From Cryptomeria japonica (taxonomy: Eukaryota; Streptophyta; Pinopsida; Cupressales; Cupressaceae): DNA of 64,000 bases. The translations under genes and the position numbers were made by a program. Location of the stretch: the NCBI RefSeq assembly GCF_030272615.1, contig NC_081410.1, forward strand, positions 260,510,437 through 260,574,436, read 5' to 3'. The notes beneath the pieces are model-generated. The model did not search any database. It was not told the origin of the DNA and saw only the letters and a program-made list of their open reading frames with translations. Positions 22,839-34,052 of the stretch are shown here, piece after piece (the first letter of the stretch is position 1; each line of letters begins with the position of its first letter).

Positions 22839-25800
22839 ATGAAGATAATTTCATGGAATATAAGAGGGTTGAATGCCCCTCATAAGTAGAATGTGTTACA
22901 AAATATTATAAGAGATCTTAAACCAGATGTTGTCCTTGTTCATGAAACTAAGATGTGTAAGGAAAAGGTGGAAAGGATTAGAATATTAAAAAATAATGGA
23001 GTTATTGGAACAAGTTTGGAGGGTGCCTTTGGAGGAACATCAATCTTTTGGAACCAAAATACTATTATAGGGAAGGAAGTTATGGTAAATATTAATAGGA
23101 CCTCATATCTGCTTGAGCATATTAAGGATAACTTTGTCTGGGTTATCACTAATGTCTACGTGCCTAATTCTAAAGCTGGAAGATCTAAATATTGGAGGAG
23201 CCTTGTTGAAGAAAGGCTAAATTTTGCTGATAAAAGTTGGATAATAATGGGTGACTTCAATACACCTCTTAAAGAGGATGAAAAGATGGGAGGTCTTCCT
23301 TTGCAGCTAGAAGGAAGACAAGATCTTATGGATTTTATTAATGATCAAGCTCTTATGGATGCGGATCTCCAAGGGATTAATTACACTTGGACCAATCACA
23401 TAACTGGGTCTGATCTTATTCAAGTAAGGTTGGATAGAGCCCTTATCTCTCCTGATTGGATTTCTAAGTATAGTTTCTCTTTGGCGTTTATTATTAAGAT
23501 TGGTTCTGATCATTAACCTATTTCTTTTACTGCTAATTCTGTTTCTTCTAAGAGAAACTTCCCTTTTAGATTTGAAAAAGCTTGGTTATTCCACCTGTCT
23601 TTGGAAATCTGTGTGGCTGATTGGTGGAATTTTGTAGTTGAGGGAACAACTTTATTCAGATTAGCTAAAAAACTAGACATTATAAAGGCCAAAATCAAAA
23701 TCTAGAACAAAGAAATATTTGGTGATATTTTCAAGAGCAAAGCCCAAATTAAGACTGAAATTAAGGAAGTATAAGATAAAATCCAAGAATAAGGGCTTTC
23801 AGAGGACTTGAGATCTGTTGAAAATGGGTTGTTGTCTAAATACCACACAATTATCTCTAATGAAGAGACTTATTGGAGACAAAGATCAAGAGCCTTGTAT
23901 TTAAAGGAAGGTGACAAAAACACCCAGTTTTTCCACTTGACAGCTCTAAAGAAAAGGGCGGTTAACATGATTTCCAGGTTATCTAGTAATAGGGGGATGT
24001 TATTGGATGAAAATGATATAAGAAAGGAAGCCTTGGACTTTTTCAGCAATCTTCTGGGAGGGGTGGATGATTTGAATTATAGAAATCAAGACCTTATTGT
24101 GCAGGCTATCCCTCCCATTTTAAATGGGGAAGACAACAAAAATCTCTCTAGGATTCCTTTTAATCAGGAAATAAAAAAGGTGGTGTTTTCTTTTCAAGGA
24201 GATAAATCTCCTAGGCCGGATGGTTTTCCTATGTTGTTTTTCCAAATCTTCTGGCATATAGTGGAAAATGATATTTGTAATGGAGTTAAAGAGTTCTTTG
24301 GTTCCAAGAGGCTTTTAAAATAACTGAATGCGACCTTCATTGTTCTTATTCCGAAGGTTTCTGGAGATGACTCTCTTAATAAGTTCAGACCTATTAGTCT
24401 TTGTAATTCTGTTTACAAGATTATGTCTAAGGTTCTTACTTCTAGAATGCTGGAGATTCTTCCTAGGATTATTTCTCCTCAACAAAATGGTTTTGTCCCA
24501 GGTAGACAAATTTTGGATTCTATTATTTTAGTTCATGAAAATATCTACTCTTTGACAACTGCTAAAAAATAGGGTTTTTTTCTTAAGTTGGATATGTCTA
24601 AGGCCTATGATAGAGTGAATTGGCAATTTCTTTTTAGAATTATGAAAGCCTTTGGGTTTGGGGAAAAAGCGATTCAGCTATGCTCCCAATTGATGGAAAC
24701 TTCTTCCTCTGCTATTATTGTAAATGGATCCCCTTTTAGTTTCTTCAAAATCTCTAGAGGTATAAGATAGGGGGATCCCATCTCCCCTATCTTGTTTACT
24801 ATCCTAGCTAAAATTTTGGGTAGATATATTATAAAAAATGTGGAAGATGGAAATCTCAACGGTCTAAAACCTTCATCTTCCAACATAACCTGTTCTCATG
24901 AACACTTTGTTGATGATTCGATTACTATGGGGGAGGCTACTATTAGGGAAGCAAGAAATATGAAGAATGTTATGAACACTTATGAAACTACTTCTGGTCA
25001 ATAAATTAATTGGGATAAGAGCTCTATGATCTTCATCAATACTCTTGCTGAAAGACAAATAAGGATTGAGAGAATCCTTGGATGTAAAATTGCTGAGTTT
25101 CCTTCAACCTACTTGGGGATCCCTCTTTGCATTAAGTCTTCAGAGAATTTCAGGATGAATTTGGTTGAGAGATTCAACTCTAAATTGGCTGGTTGGAAAT
25201 GAGCTATCCTTAGTCAAGCCGGCAAGGTAATGCTGCTTAAAGCTACTCTTCAAAATTTTCCTATTTATGCCTTAAGTCTGTTTAAAATCCCTAGAAAGTT
25301 TGTGGAGGCAATTGAAAGAATTCAAAAGAAGTTTCTTTGGTCGGGAGTGGAAGACAAAAATAGAATTCCCCTTATTGCTTGGAATAAAATTTTCACTCCT
25401 AAGGCTTTTGGGGGGTTGGGCTTAAGGAATATTATATCCATGAATAATGCCTTGTTAGCTAAACAAATCTGGAGAATGAAAGCAGAGGAAAGAGAATGGA
25501 ATTTAATCTGGAAAAATAAATATCTTTATATGCAACCTTTTGAGGAAGAATTTATGGATAACTCTTTTTTGGTCAAAGGCTCTACAATTTGGAATGCAGT
25601 TCAAACGGCTAAAAGTTGGGCAGCTGCTAGAAGAAGGTGGAAACTGGGGAATGGAGGAATTATCAGATTTTGGGAAGACAGTTGGCTCTTGGAAAAACCT
25701 CTGGAGGATATTCCTATCCTTAAGGAATGGAAAGAGTGGTTCAAAAATAGGTATGGTGCCTCTATTAAAGACTATTGGAGAAATGGAAAGTGGATTGAGT

Positions 25801-27022
25801 TCAACCAACAATGTCCAGGATTAAAGTTTCTTGAGATTCTACTTTCTTCTAAAATTTTTAGGGATAATAAGGAGGATAGTTTGATCTGGAGGGAGACTTC
25901 ACATGGAAATTATTCTATGTCTTCGGCGGTGGCCATCCACAACAAAGTGCTCGAAGAAACTCCTATGTGGGCTAAAGTGTGGATAAAAAAAATAATGCCT
26001 AAAGTTAATATCTTCTTTTGGATTTTTATCCAAAACAAGGTGTTGACTCTTGATAACCTCCAAAAGTGGGCATTTGTTTTTCCTAATAGGTGTTCTCTTT
26101 GTTGCAGGGAAGAGGAGTCTACTTGTCACATCCTCTACTAGTGCACCTTCAGCCAGGAAGTTTGGAAAATTATTTTTTGTAGGTGGAAGCTGAACTGGGT
26201 TTTCCCGAACTCTTTGGGGGAGCTATGGCAACAATGACACTATCCTAATTCCAATTCTAAGAATGCTGAGCTATGAAATCTTACTCTCCCTAATATTATA
26301 TGGAATATCTGGAAGGAGCACAATAATAGGATTTTTTAGGGATAAAAATGCTACCCCTGAGGTTGTGGTGGATAAAATCTATAGAGGAATATTTGAATGT
26401 TTAAATGGAACTGATTAAGGATTAATTGCTAAAGAGGACTTTAATGATAGATGGAACCTTTCTAATACCAACTCTGGTAAGGGTAAGGGTAGGGAAGGTC
26501 TTATTTGGTTCTTTTTGGCTCAGGGATGGATTAAGGACAACTTTGATGGGGCATTTAAGGGGAATCCCAGTAAAACTGGTTATGGGGGGCATTGTCAGGA
26601 ATTTTGCTGGGAGCTGCCTAGTGGTAGTTGCTGGACCTCTGGGTAATCAAACAAGTCATTATGTTGAAGCCTCTACAACTTTGACTACTTTGATTATTGC
26701 TAAAAATCTAAATCATGATAACTTATGGTTGGAGGGAGATTCCCTGAACATCATCAAATGCTTGAAGGGAGAAATTGAGCCATCTTGGTCTATAGAAAAT
26801 ATAATTTTTAAAGCTAAAGAAATTATAGCTAGCTTTAAAAGTATTATAATTCATCATGCCTTTAGAGAAAAAAATATGGTTGCGGATGGTTTGGCAAACC
26901 TAGGTGTTATTTCTGAGGCTCAAAGTATTTGGTACGGGGAAGGTATTATTAATTTTGATATTAAAGAACTTCTAAGAAAGGACAGATTCATGGGAAAAGA
27001 TGAATCACATAGTCAATCTTAA
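22839..27022 (+). pseudogene. LINE ORF2: endonuclease, reverse transcriptase, RNase H
   Basis: The start is ATG at 22839 (MKIISWNIRGLN, the usual start of plant LINE endonucleases). Endonuclease motifs follow: HETK, IIMGDFN, NYTWTN, VRLDRAL and GSDH (23505). Reverse transcriptase motifs are FRPISLCNSVYKI, QQNGFVPGRQI, LDMSKAYDRVNW, GDPISPILF, the catalytic FVDD (24910) and STYLGIPL. A zinc-binding RVT region (KVWIKKIMPKVNIFFW) follows near 25980. RNase H occupies 26520-27020 in a shifted frame (DNFDGAFKGNPSKTGYGG, then LEGDSLNIIKCL and FREKNMVADGLANLG). At least ten stops break the frame, for example 23516, 24321, 24571, 24768, 25002 and 26141, so it is dead. Most fit C-to-T or G-to-A changes. 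Confidence 0.9.
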
Positions 27023-27117
27023 TCATTGTAATGAGTAATCTTTACATTAATAGAAAGGTAATGATGACCTAGTGGAATGACATAATCTTAATCAAAGATA
27101 TTAATCTTCTGCACACT

Positions 27118-28066
27118 TTGTGGGTTAACATTTTCAAAATATCGAGAGGCGAGTGGAAGGAAGCTCTGAATTTGCAGAAGAATAGAGTTGGTATTGTGAA
27201 TTTGAAAATGGGAGGGGATCTAAGAAAAGAACCAAATAACATGTCTCAATGGAAGGAAATGCCAAATGTATGGACTAAGTTGGAAAAAGGGTTTATGACG
27301 AATTTCATGGAGAAGCTGGTCGATTATAACAAAGGCAGGGTTAATCTTGCAGTCACCAAAATCACTAAAAATTGGAGCAACGGTTCTTTCAAAATTCATG
27401 GGGTGAGGTTTAAGTTGGATGCAGACCTCATAGCGACAGTAACAGGTATGCCCCACTCAGGTCTCAATTTTTTCAAATATTTGAAAGTTTCTAATAATGT
27501 GGTTAAGATTTTTCCATGCAAGGAGAAGGAAAGGGCAAAAATTGGTAAAGCTACGAGAGGGCATTATGATGCTTCCAACATTAAACAAATTTGGAGCTAT
27601 GTGTTGAATGCTATTATGGAATACATTATTGTAGAGGGCTGGTTTACCAGGGTCCACACATATCATTTCGTGTTGGTAAATCATTTCAGGTATGAGAAAA
27701 GGATTTCCTTGCCCTACTACCTCTTCAGGTTGCTATCGAGATCTCTTAACAAGCACAACAAGAACCCTTTGACTTTGGTGCTTCATTGTGGCCTCATTTT
27801 GCTCATTTATGAGCACTGCAAAATTCTTTCTATCCAGGAAAATAAAAGACTGTCTGCGTCTCCAGGAAAGGGTAAGAGAAAGATGGAGGAAGGAGGGCCA
27901 AGCAAGGAAGAGATGACTCAGAACAAAAAGAATAAAAGTGCTACTGGGTTAAAAATTCAAGAGGACAAGGATACTCAAATGGATACAGAGACTGTGTCTG
28001 AGGATATTGGAAAAGATGGCAGTGAGTTGGAAACAGAGGAGACTGGAGGGGAGGAAAGCTGGAAAT
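27118..28066 (+). pseudogene. LINE ORF3-like gene, 5' part (interrupted by copia)
   Basis: An open frame of about 316 codons starts about 95 bases after the RNase H stop. I do not recognise a named family with certainty. The first 230 residues look globular (FKIHGVRFKLDADLIATVTG, YDASNIKQIWSYVLNAIMEY, NPLTLVLHCGLILLIYEHC) and recall the putative plant transposon proteins found in many plant genomes. The rest is highly charged (KGKRKMEEGGPSKEE). The frame runs into the copia LTR at 28067, and the last residues of the open frame are LTR-encoded. It has no stops before the insertion, in contrast to ORF2. Its position between RNase H and a LINE-type 3' tail suggests an additional LINE gene. Confidence 0.55.
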
Positions 28067-29646
28067 TGTTGGCATTTGTGCTGAGTATGTTGACATGATG
28101 ATATTATGTTGTCATTGATGTCAATATGTTGGAGAGTGAACCGACAATATGCTGAAATGTGAACCGGTACAATGTGGTGAACCGATATATGTGCAAAGTA
28201 GTGAACATGTATATTGAAGCTAAACGGTTGGCGAAGTGAACTGGTATAGTGGTATAAACCAGTATATTGAGCAATAGGTGAAGTGGTATGTTTGTCCAAG
28301 AGAACCGGTATGATGAAATGTGAATTGGCATATGGAATGTTCTTTATGAAGACTTAACATGATATGACTACCGGTTGGTAGTCTTAGCTTAAGAGTTTCC
28401 GATTGAAGTGCTCCAAGCCCATGTGATTCAATCGATGACATTGTGTGATGAGTTAGCATTGTAATGAAGATCCGATCATGTTGCCACATCAACTTGATCA
28501 CGCGAAGGATATTGCATGAAGGAGATTGATCCTATCTACCTCAGGAATGTGCGAAGTCCCTATAAACGGTGGAGAACGCATGATGGGTTACAAGCTGCCA
28601 TGAAAACGGTGAAGAATGAACGATGGAGAATGTCTTGAGATATGTTCAAGACTTTTGTATTCAAATGCAAAGTGTTCAATGGCCAAGATTGAACCGCCTG
28701 AATTGCTTAACCTAAATGTTTAGGGTTTAGGGTTTATGCTACCAACCTATCTATTTCCTATCAAGTTGATGTTGTGTTTCTTTCTGAGGTTGTTGGCAAA
28801 TGGTGTGTGTGTATCTAAGTGAAGAGATACATGATTCTTGCCAAACCAGATGAGATAAGAGGATTGATTCATGTAGTGTGTGTGTGCAGAAGGAAGGAAC
28901 TTAAGTGGATTTGCATTAGGCATTGAGTGCTATTATCAAATCATTGTAATACCTATTGATCTTTAACCACTTCAACAATTGGAAAATCCCTTAACAGGGT
29001 AGCTTTAATCAGCTTGCTATAAATCCTTTAATAGGGTGACTCAAACTAATTGAGTTCTTGAAATCCTCTAACAAGGTAACCTCTAATAGGGTTTAACCCT
29101 TAACTGGGTATTTGGCCATCCCTTAACCAGGTGATCTCTAACAGGATTGGTTCCTAGCAGAACCTGTTGTAACAATTCTTTAACCGGACTAGGCTCCTAA
29201 CAGAGCAGACTTCGAAAGAGTTCAAAAGAAGTTTGTGGGTATTCATCCCCATCATGGTTTTTCCCAGTTGGGTTTCCACATGAAAAATATGTGTGTCATG
29301 TGTAGTATTTTTCATGTGTTGATTTAAGTAATTTGTGTTTGAAGGTAAATCATGCTGAGCTAGCTGTTATAATATTTCTGGTGATAGATTACCTATTCAT
29401 GCATAAGGGTGAAATGAAAGTGTAGTATTAAGTTGAGTGGAAAACTAAGTGATTAATTGGTTAACGCTTGTCATAGTCATTCCTAGCCTTACTAGTTGCA
29501 TTCTGTTTCAGACCGATGTTACTATCTGTCAGACATTTGTAGTGTTTGCAGTCAAACCAGCTTGGGAAAAGATATTGTGACTGTATTGATTCACCCCCAC
29601 CCTCTCAGTACCATTTTGGTACTTATTGTGCATCATTGAGTTATCA
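28067..29646 (+). repeat. Copia 5' LTR
   Basis: It starts TGTTGGCATTTGTGCTGAGT and ends GTTATCA directly before the primer binding site. It is 1580 bp, against 1554 bp for the 3' LTR. By eye the first 220 bases differ by roughly one base in 20, mostly C/T and G/A, plus small indels. Confidence 0.9.
28985..29215 (+). repeat. Sub-repeats CCCTTAACAGGGT inside copia LTR
   Basis: About nine short degenerate units of the form CCTTTAACAGGGTGA recur every 20-40 bases (CCCTTAACAGGGTA, CCTTTAATAGGGTGA, CCCTTAACTGGGTAT, CCCTTAACCAGGTGA and others). Each has a TTAA centre with CC.../...GG flanks, giving weak palindromes. The same block occurs in the 3' LTR at about 34965-35170. Confidence 0.7.
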
Positions 29647-29648
29647 AT

Positions 29649-29659
29649 TGGTATCAGAG
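29649..29659 (+). other. Primer binding site, initiator tRNA-Met type
   Basis: TGGTATCAGAG begins two bases after the 5' LTR end (TTATCA-AT-TGGTATCAGAG). It is complementary to the 3' end of plant initiator tRNA-Met. Confidence 0.9.
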
Positions 29660-29717
29660 TGTCCTCCACGTCCTCTGTGTTGTAAGCTTAACTGCTTGAG
29701 GGAAAGATCCTATTGTA

Positions 29718-30640
29718 ATGATGAAGAGAGAAGGTCCAAAGTTTAACAAAGATAACTTCAAAATTTGGAAGGACAAAATGAAGATTTACATCAGAAGCAT
29801 GAGTGCTCAACACTGGAGCTATGTTGAGAATGTTTTTGTTATTCCTACTGGCACTCTCACCGATGATCAAAAGAGAGAAATACAGGAGAATGGGCAAGTC
29901 ATGGAAGCCCTAATCAACAACTTATTTGACATTGAGTTTATTGATGTCTAGGATAAAGATAATCCCAAAGAAGTATGGGACACTCTTGAGAATATCTATG
30001 GTAGTGATGAGCATGTAAAACAAGCTAAGGAAGAAAGCCTTAGAGGAAAGTTTGAAGACATGCAGATGGTTGAAGGTGAAACCATTCAACATTATGGAAT
30101 AAGGATCAAAACTGTTGTTGGAGATATCAAGAGCGTAGGTGGTAAAATGGAAGATTCCACTGTGGTAAGCAAAGTTTTGAGATCCTTATTACCAGTCTAT
30201 GCAATAAGGGTTGCTTCTATTCAGGAGTTGAGATCAATAGACAAGACTAATGTATCCCTAGACTCCATCATTGCAAAGTTGATAGCATATGAGCTAAATA
30301 GTTTTGATGGAAATGTTCAAAAGACTGAATCAACTTTTAGAGCCTCTGCTGTACCATCTAGAAAAGGAAAAGAAGCAAGCACCAGTGGCGAACCAAGATA
30401 GAGTAGAGAATTGGATGATGAGGAGATCCTGATGGAATTCGAAGCTCTTCTTGCCAGGAAACTTCCTAAAGGAACTGGTAAATATAGAGGTAAGCTCCCT
30501 TTGAAATGCTTTTCTTGTAATCAGATAGGACATATTGCTATAAACTATCCTAATGGTGACAACAAGGACAAATCGGAGAGGTTCAAGAAATTCAAAGGAG
30601 GAAACTGGAGAAACTATTTTGTTGCAGTTGATGAAGGTGT
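29718..30640 (+). pseudogene. Copia gag
   Basis: The frame begins at ATG 29718 (MKREGPKFNKDNFKIWKDKM) and shows the copia gag pattern: NFKIWKDKMKIYIRSM, NPKEVWDTLENIYG and MVEGETIQHYGIRIK. The zinc knuckle near 30510-30545 reads CFSCNQIGHIAINY; the final cysteine of C-X2-C-X4-H-X4-C is tyrosine, so the knuckle is broken. TAG stops interrupt the frame at 29949 and 30399; both sit where CAG is expected. The protein would form the virus-like particle and bind the element's RNA. Confidence 0.88.
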
Positions 30641-30699
30641 AATAGATGAGGAATCAAAAGATGAAGAGAATGAAGATATTATGTTTGTTGTAGTAAAGG

Positions 30700-32170
30700 A
30701 AGATGTGTCAGAGAAGAAGGCTCTTGTCTCCCGCTTTGATAATTCCAATGAGTGGATTATTGATAGTGGCTGTTCTCACCATATGACTGGTGACTGGAGC
30801 AAGTTTCTATCCTTGGAAGAATATGATGGTGGTGTGGTTCATTTTGGTAATGATGCACCATGTATGGTTAAAGGAAGAGGGTCCATCTCTCTGAATGGAA
30901 AGAGCAGTGCTAACAATGTGTATTGGGTGGAAGGTCTCAAACACAATCTATTGAGTGTTGCCTAGCTGAATGACAGTGGACTCACACTGGAATTAAAAAA
31001 TGGAGCGTGCAAAATCAAAGGAAATAATGGTGAATTGATGGCCACCGGTATGCAAACCAAAGGTAACCTATTTCAGCTGAATGCAAATATAAGTACATGT
31101 CTTATGACTAAATTTGATGATAGTTGGATATGGCATAGGAGACTCTGCCATGTAAACTTTGATAACATTGTGAAGGCCAGTAAGACCAAGGCAATCAGAG
31201 GATTGCGGGTGCTGAGCAAACCAGAAAATCCTTTGTGCAGAGAATGTCAACTGGGGAAAATGTCTTCCTCAACTTTCAAAGGTAAATCCTTCACAACAGG
31301 AAATTTACTTGATCTTGTGCATACTGATTTGTGTGGTCCTATGAAAACTAGGAGTGTGCAGGGAGATAGGTATTTTATGATTCTTACATATGATTGCTCA
31401 AGAATGATGTGGGTCACATTCTTGAAGAACAAGTCTAAATCCTTTGGAAAGTTCAAAGCTTTCAGAGCATTGGTAGAAAAAGAAAGTGGTAGAAGAATCA
31501 AATGCCTTAGAACTGATCAAGGAGGGGAATTCACTTCCGGTGAATTCAACAAATATTGTGAAGAGAATGGTATCAAGAGGCAAATGTCTGCCCCCTGGAC
31601 TCCACAATAGAATGGCTTAGCTGAGAGAAAAAACCAGACTGTGGTTGAAGCAACTAGAACTATGTTGATCCAAGGAAAAGTTGCTCACACCTTTTGGAGA
31701 GAAGCAATGAGCACTGCAGTATACACAATGAACCAGATACTCATCAAGAAAGGAAAGGATAAGACTCCTTATGAGTATTGGACTGGTAAGACACCAGTGG
31801 TAAGCTACTTTAGAATGTTTGGTAGAAGATGTTATATCAAGAGAAGTGAACATCAAAGAAAGTTCGATGCAAAATGTGATGAAGGAATATTCCCAGGATA
31901 TTCCACCAAGAGCAAATCTCTCAAATATTTCAACAATAGGACTCAGAGAATTGTTGAAAGCATCAATGTCAGAGTTGATGAAAATCCTGGAAAAATTGAG
32001 GAAACCAGCAGTAAGCAAGTAAGAGATGAACCAGTAGTAACCTTCTAGGAACCGCCTGCTAATCAGCCAAGTACCAGTAACAGTGTTCCTACACCGGTAG
32101 ATGCTGATGTTGATGAAGATGAGGATGAAGAAGAAAAGCAGGAGGAATATGTCAAGAGCATTCCCTGATA
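30700..32170 (+). pseudogene. Copia protease and integrase
   Basis: The aspartic protease centre is WIIDSGCSHHMTG near 30752 (catalytic D in DSG). The GAG-pre-integrase segment follows (WIWHRRLCHVNFDNI, CRECQLGKM). The integrase core has the acidic triad in HTDLCGPM (31321), LRTDQGGEF (31510) and, after a stop, LAERKN (31618). Breaks are TAG at 30963 (SVA*LND) and 31608 (WTPQ*NG), TAG at 32046 and TGA at 32166 (SIP*YVK). These fit CAG-to-TAG and CGA-to-TGA changes. The integrase would insert the cDNA copy into the genome. Confidence 0.9.
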
Positions 32171-32179
32171 TGTCAAACT

Positions 32180-33764
32180 GAATCATGATCAAAAGCAGAT
32201 CATAGGAGATAAGGATGCAGGAATCCTTACAAGAAGAAAGGTCAGAGAGAATTCTTGTATGATCTCTGAATTTAAACCTAAATCATTCAAAGAGGCACAC
32301 AAAGATGAAGACAGGATCAAGGCAATGGAGGAGGAACTTGACCAGATAGAGAAGAATGGTACATGGTCTTTGGTACCCAGACTAGAGTATAAAAATGTCA
32401 TTGGAACCAAATGGGTTTTCAGAAACAAGCTGAATAAGGATGGCGCAGTGGTAAGGAACAAAGCCAGACTAGTATGTAAAGGATACGCTCAAGAAGAAGG
32501 AGAAGACTATGGAGAAATCTTTGCCCCAATAGCCAGATTGGAAGGAATTCATATGCTTCTTGCATATGTAGCTTTTAAAGGATTCAAGGTATACCAAATG
32601 GATGTAAAAGCTGCATTCCTAAATGGAATACTCGAAGAGGAGGTGTATATAGAGCAACTAGATGGGTTTTCCCTATCAGAAGACAGTGACATGGTGTGTA
32701 GGCTACATAAAGCCTTGTATGGACTGAAGTAGGCACCTAAAGCATGGTATGAATGCTTGCACTCCCATCTTGTGAAGATTGGATTTGAAAGAACAAGTGA
32801 AGATAGCAATATCTACTTGAAATCAGAAGGAGATCATATTTTGATATGTGAAGTATTTGTTGATGACATCATCTTTGGAGGAGATGACAAGATGAGTCAT
32901 GAATTTGCTGATGAGATGAAAAAGGAGTTTGAAATGTCACTCATAGGGGAGATTAAGTTCTTCATTGGACTACAGATTCAACAAATGAAAGATGGAATCT
33001 TTATTACTCAGTCTAAGTATGTTGAAGAGGTGTTGAAGACCTTTGACATGGAAGATAGTAAACCGGTTGGTACACCAATGGTGACGAGTTGTAAGCTATC
33101 AAAAGAAGATGACTCAATGGTGATAAATGAGAAGGATTATCAATCAATGATTGGTAAGTTGTATTATGTAGTGCATAGCAAACTGGACATTGCACATACA
33201 GTGGGTATTACCACCTGGTTTCAGCAAAGCCCTAGAGAATCCCACTTGGTAGCAGTCAAGCGGATTCTTAGATATCTGAAGGGAATTATTGACTATGGGT
33301 TATAGTATCCATACAATAATGATTTCAACCTGAAAGTGTTCATAGATGCTGATTGGGCTGGTAATGTAGATGACCGGAAGAGCACAACCAGTGGTGCATT
33401 CTTCCTTGGTGGTAGACTGGTCTCATGGATGAGTAAAAAGCAGAGTTATATCTCTTACTCTACAACAGAAGCAGAGTATGTTGCAGCTTTTATGAACTGC
33501 ACCCAGACTATTTGGATGAAGCATGTATTGAATGACTTCAAAGTTCCTGTATCTGAACCGGTAAGAATATTTTGTGACAATAAAAGTGCAATTAACATTT
33601 CCAAGAATCCAGTTTTGCATGGTAGAACCAAGCACATTGAGCTCAAGTATCATTTCTTGAGGGAAAAGGTTCAGAACAAGGAGGTTGTACTGGAACATGT
33701 TTCCAGTAAGGAGCACTTAGCAGATATATTCACCAAGCCTCTACCAAAGGCTTCATTTACCTAA
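32180..33764 (+). pseudogene. Copia reverse transcriptase and RNase H
   Basis: Reverse transcriptase motifs in order: [57 protein letters not shown], and the catalytic FVDDIIFGG near 32865 (YVDD in most relatives). RNase H follows: FIDADWAGNVDDRKSTTSG, SYSTTEAEYVAA, IFCDNKSAI and HVSSKEHLADIFTKPLP, ending at 33764. Stops are TAG at 32730 (GLK*APK) and TAG at 33303 (YGL*YPY). Apart from these the domain is long and well preserved, which suggests a moderately old insertion. Confidence 0.92.
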
Positions 33765-34039
33765 TTAAGAGGTGAATTAGGGGTGCTGCCCCTTCAAGAG
33801 GTGAACTGAAAGTATGTAGTCCACATCAATCAGGTATTGCAGTGTCCAAATTTTTCCGGATTGATGTGTTGAAGGATGCTACTCCTCAGGGGGAGCAGCA
33901 TAGTGGAATAGGAAAGCTTGTGCCTCCACTTTGGCATTGTTGTCAAAGGGGGAGAAGATGTGAAGCAGAGAAGATATCCACAACAATGGGGAGAAGATGT
34001 GATGCATAAAGAGAGATATTTGTATATTGCCATCAATGC

Positions 34040-34052
34040 CAAAGGGGGAGAT
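34040..34052 (+). other. Copia polypurine tract
   Basis: AAAGGGGGAGAT lies directly before the 3' LTR start TGTTGGC at 34053. A second similar tract (CAAAGGGGGAGAAG) lies about 100 bases upstream near 33945, each preceded by TTG(CC)/TTGTC, which suggests a local duplication of the tract. Confidence 0.85.

Noticed and set aside
28722-28741. TTTAGGGTTTAGGGTTT resembling plant telomere repeats
   Set aside because: Only about two and a half units, inside a copia LTR, and one unit is missing in the other LTR; chance or slippage rather than a telomere trace.
31617-32192. 191-codon open frame on the minus strand in copia
   Set aside because: It is antisense to the integrase region; the long hydrophobic runs come from the complement of lysine- and glutamate-rich codons.
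29718-33764. In-frame TAG codons as possible stop-codon recoding in copia
   Set aside because: The host is a plant with the standard code, TGA and frameshift damage also occur in the window, and C-to-T decay at methylated sites explains the pattern more simply.
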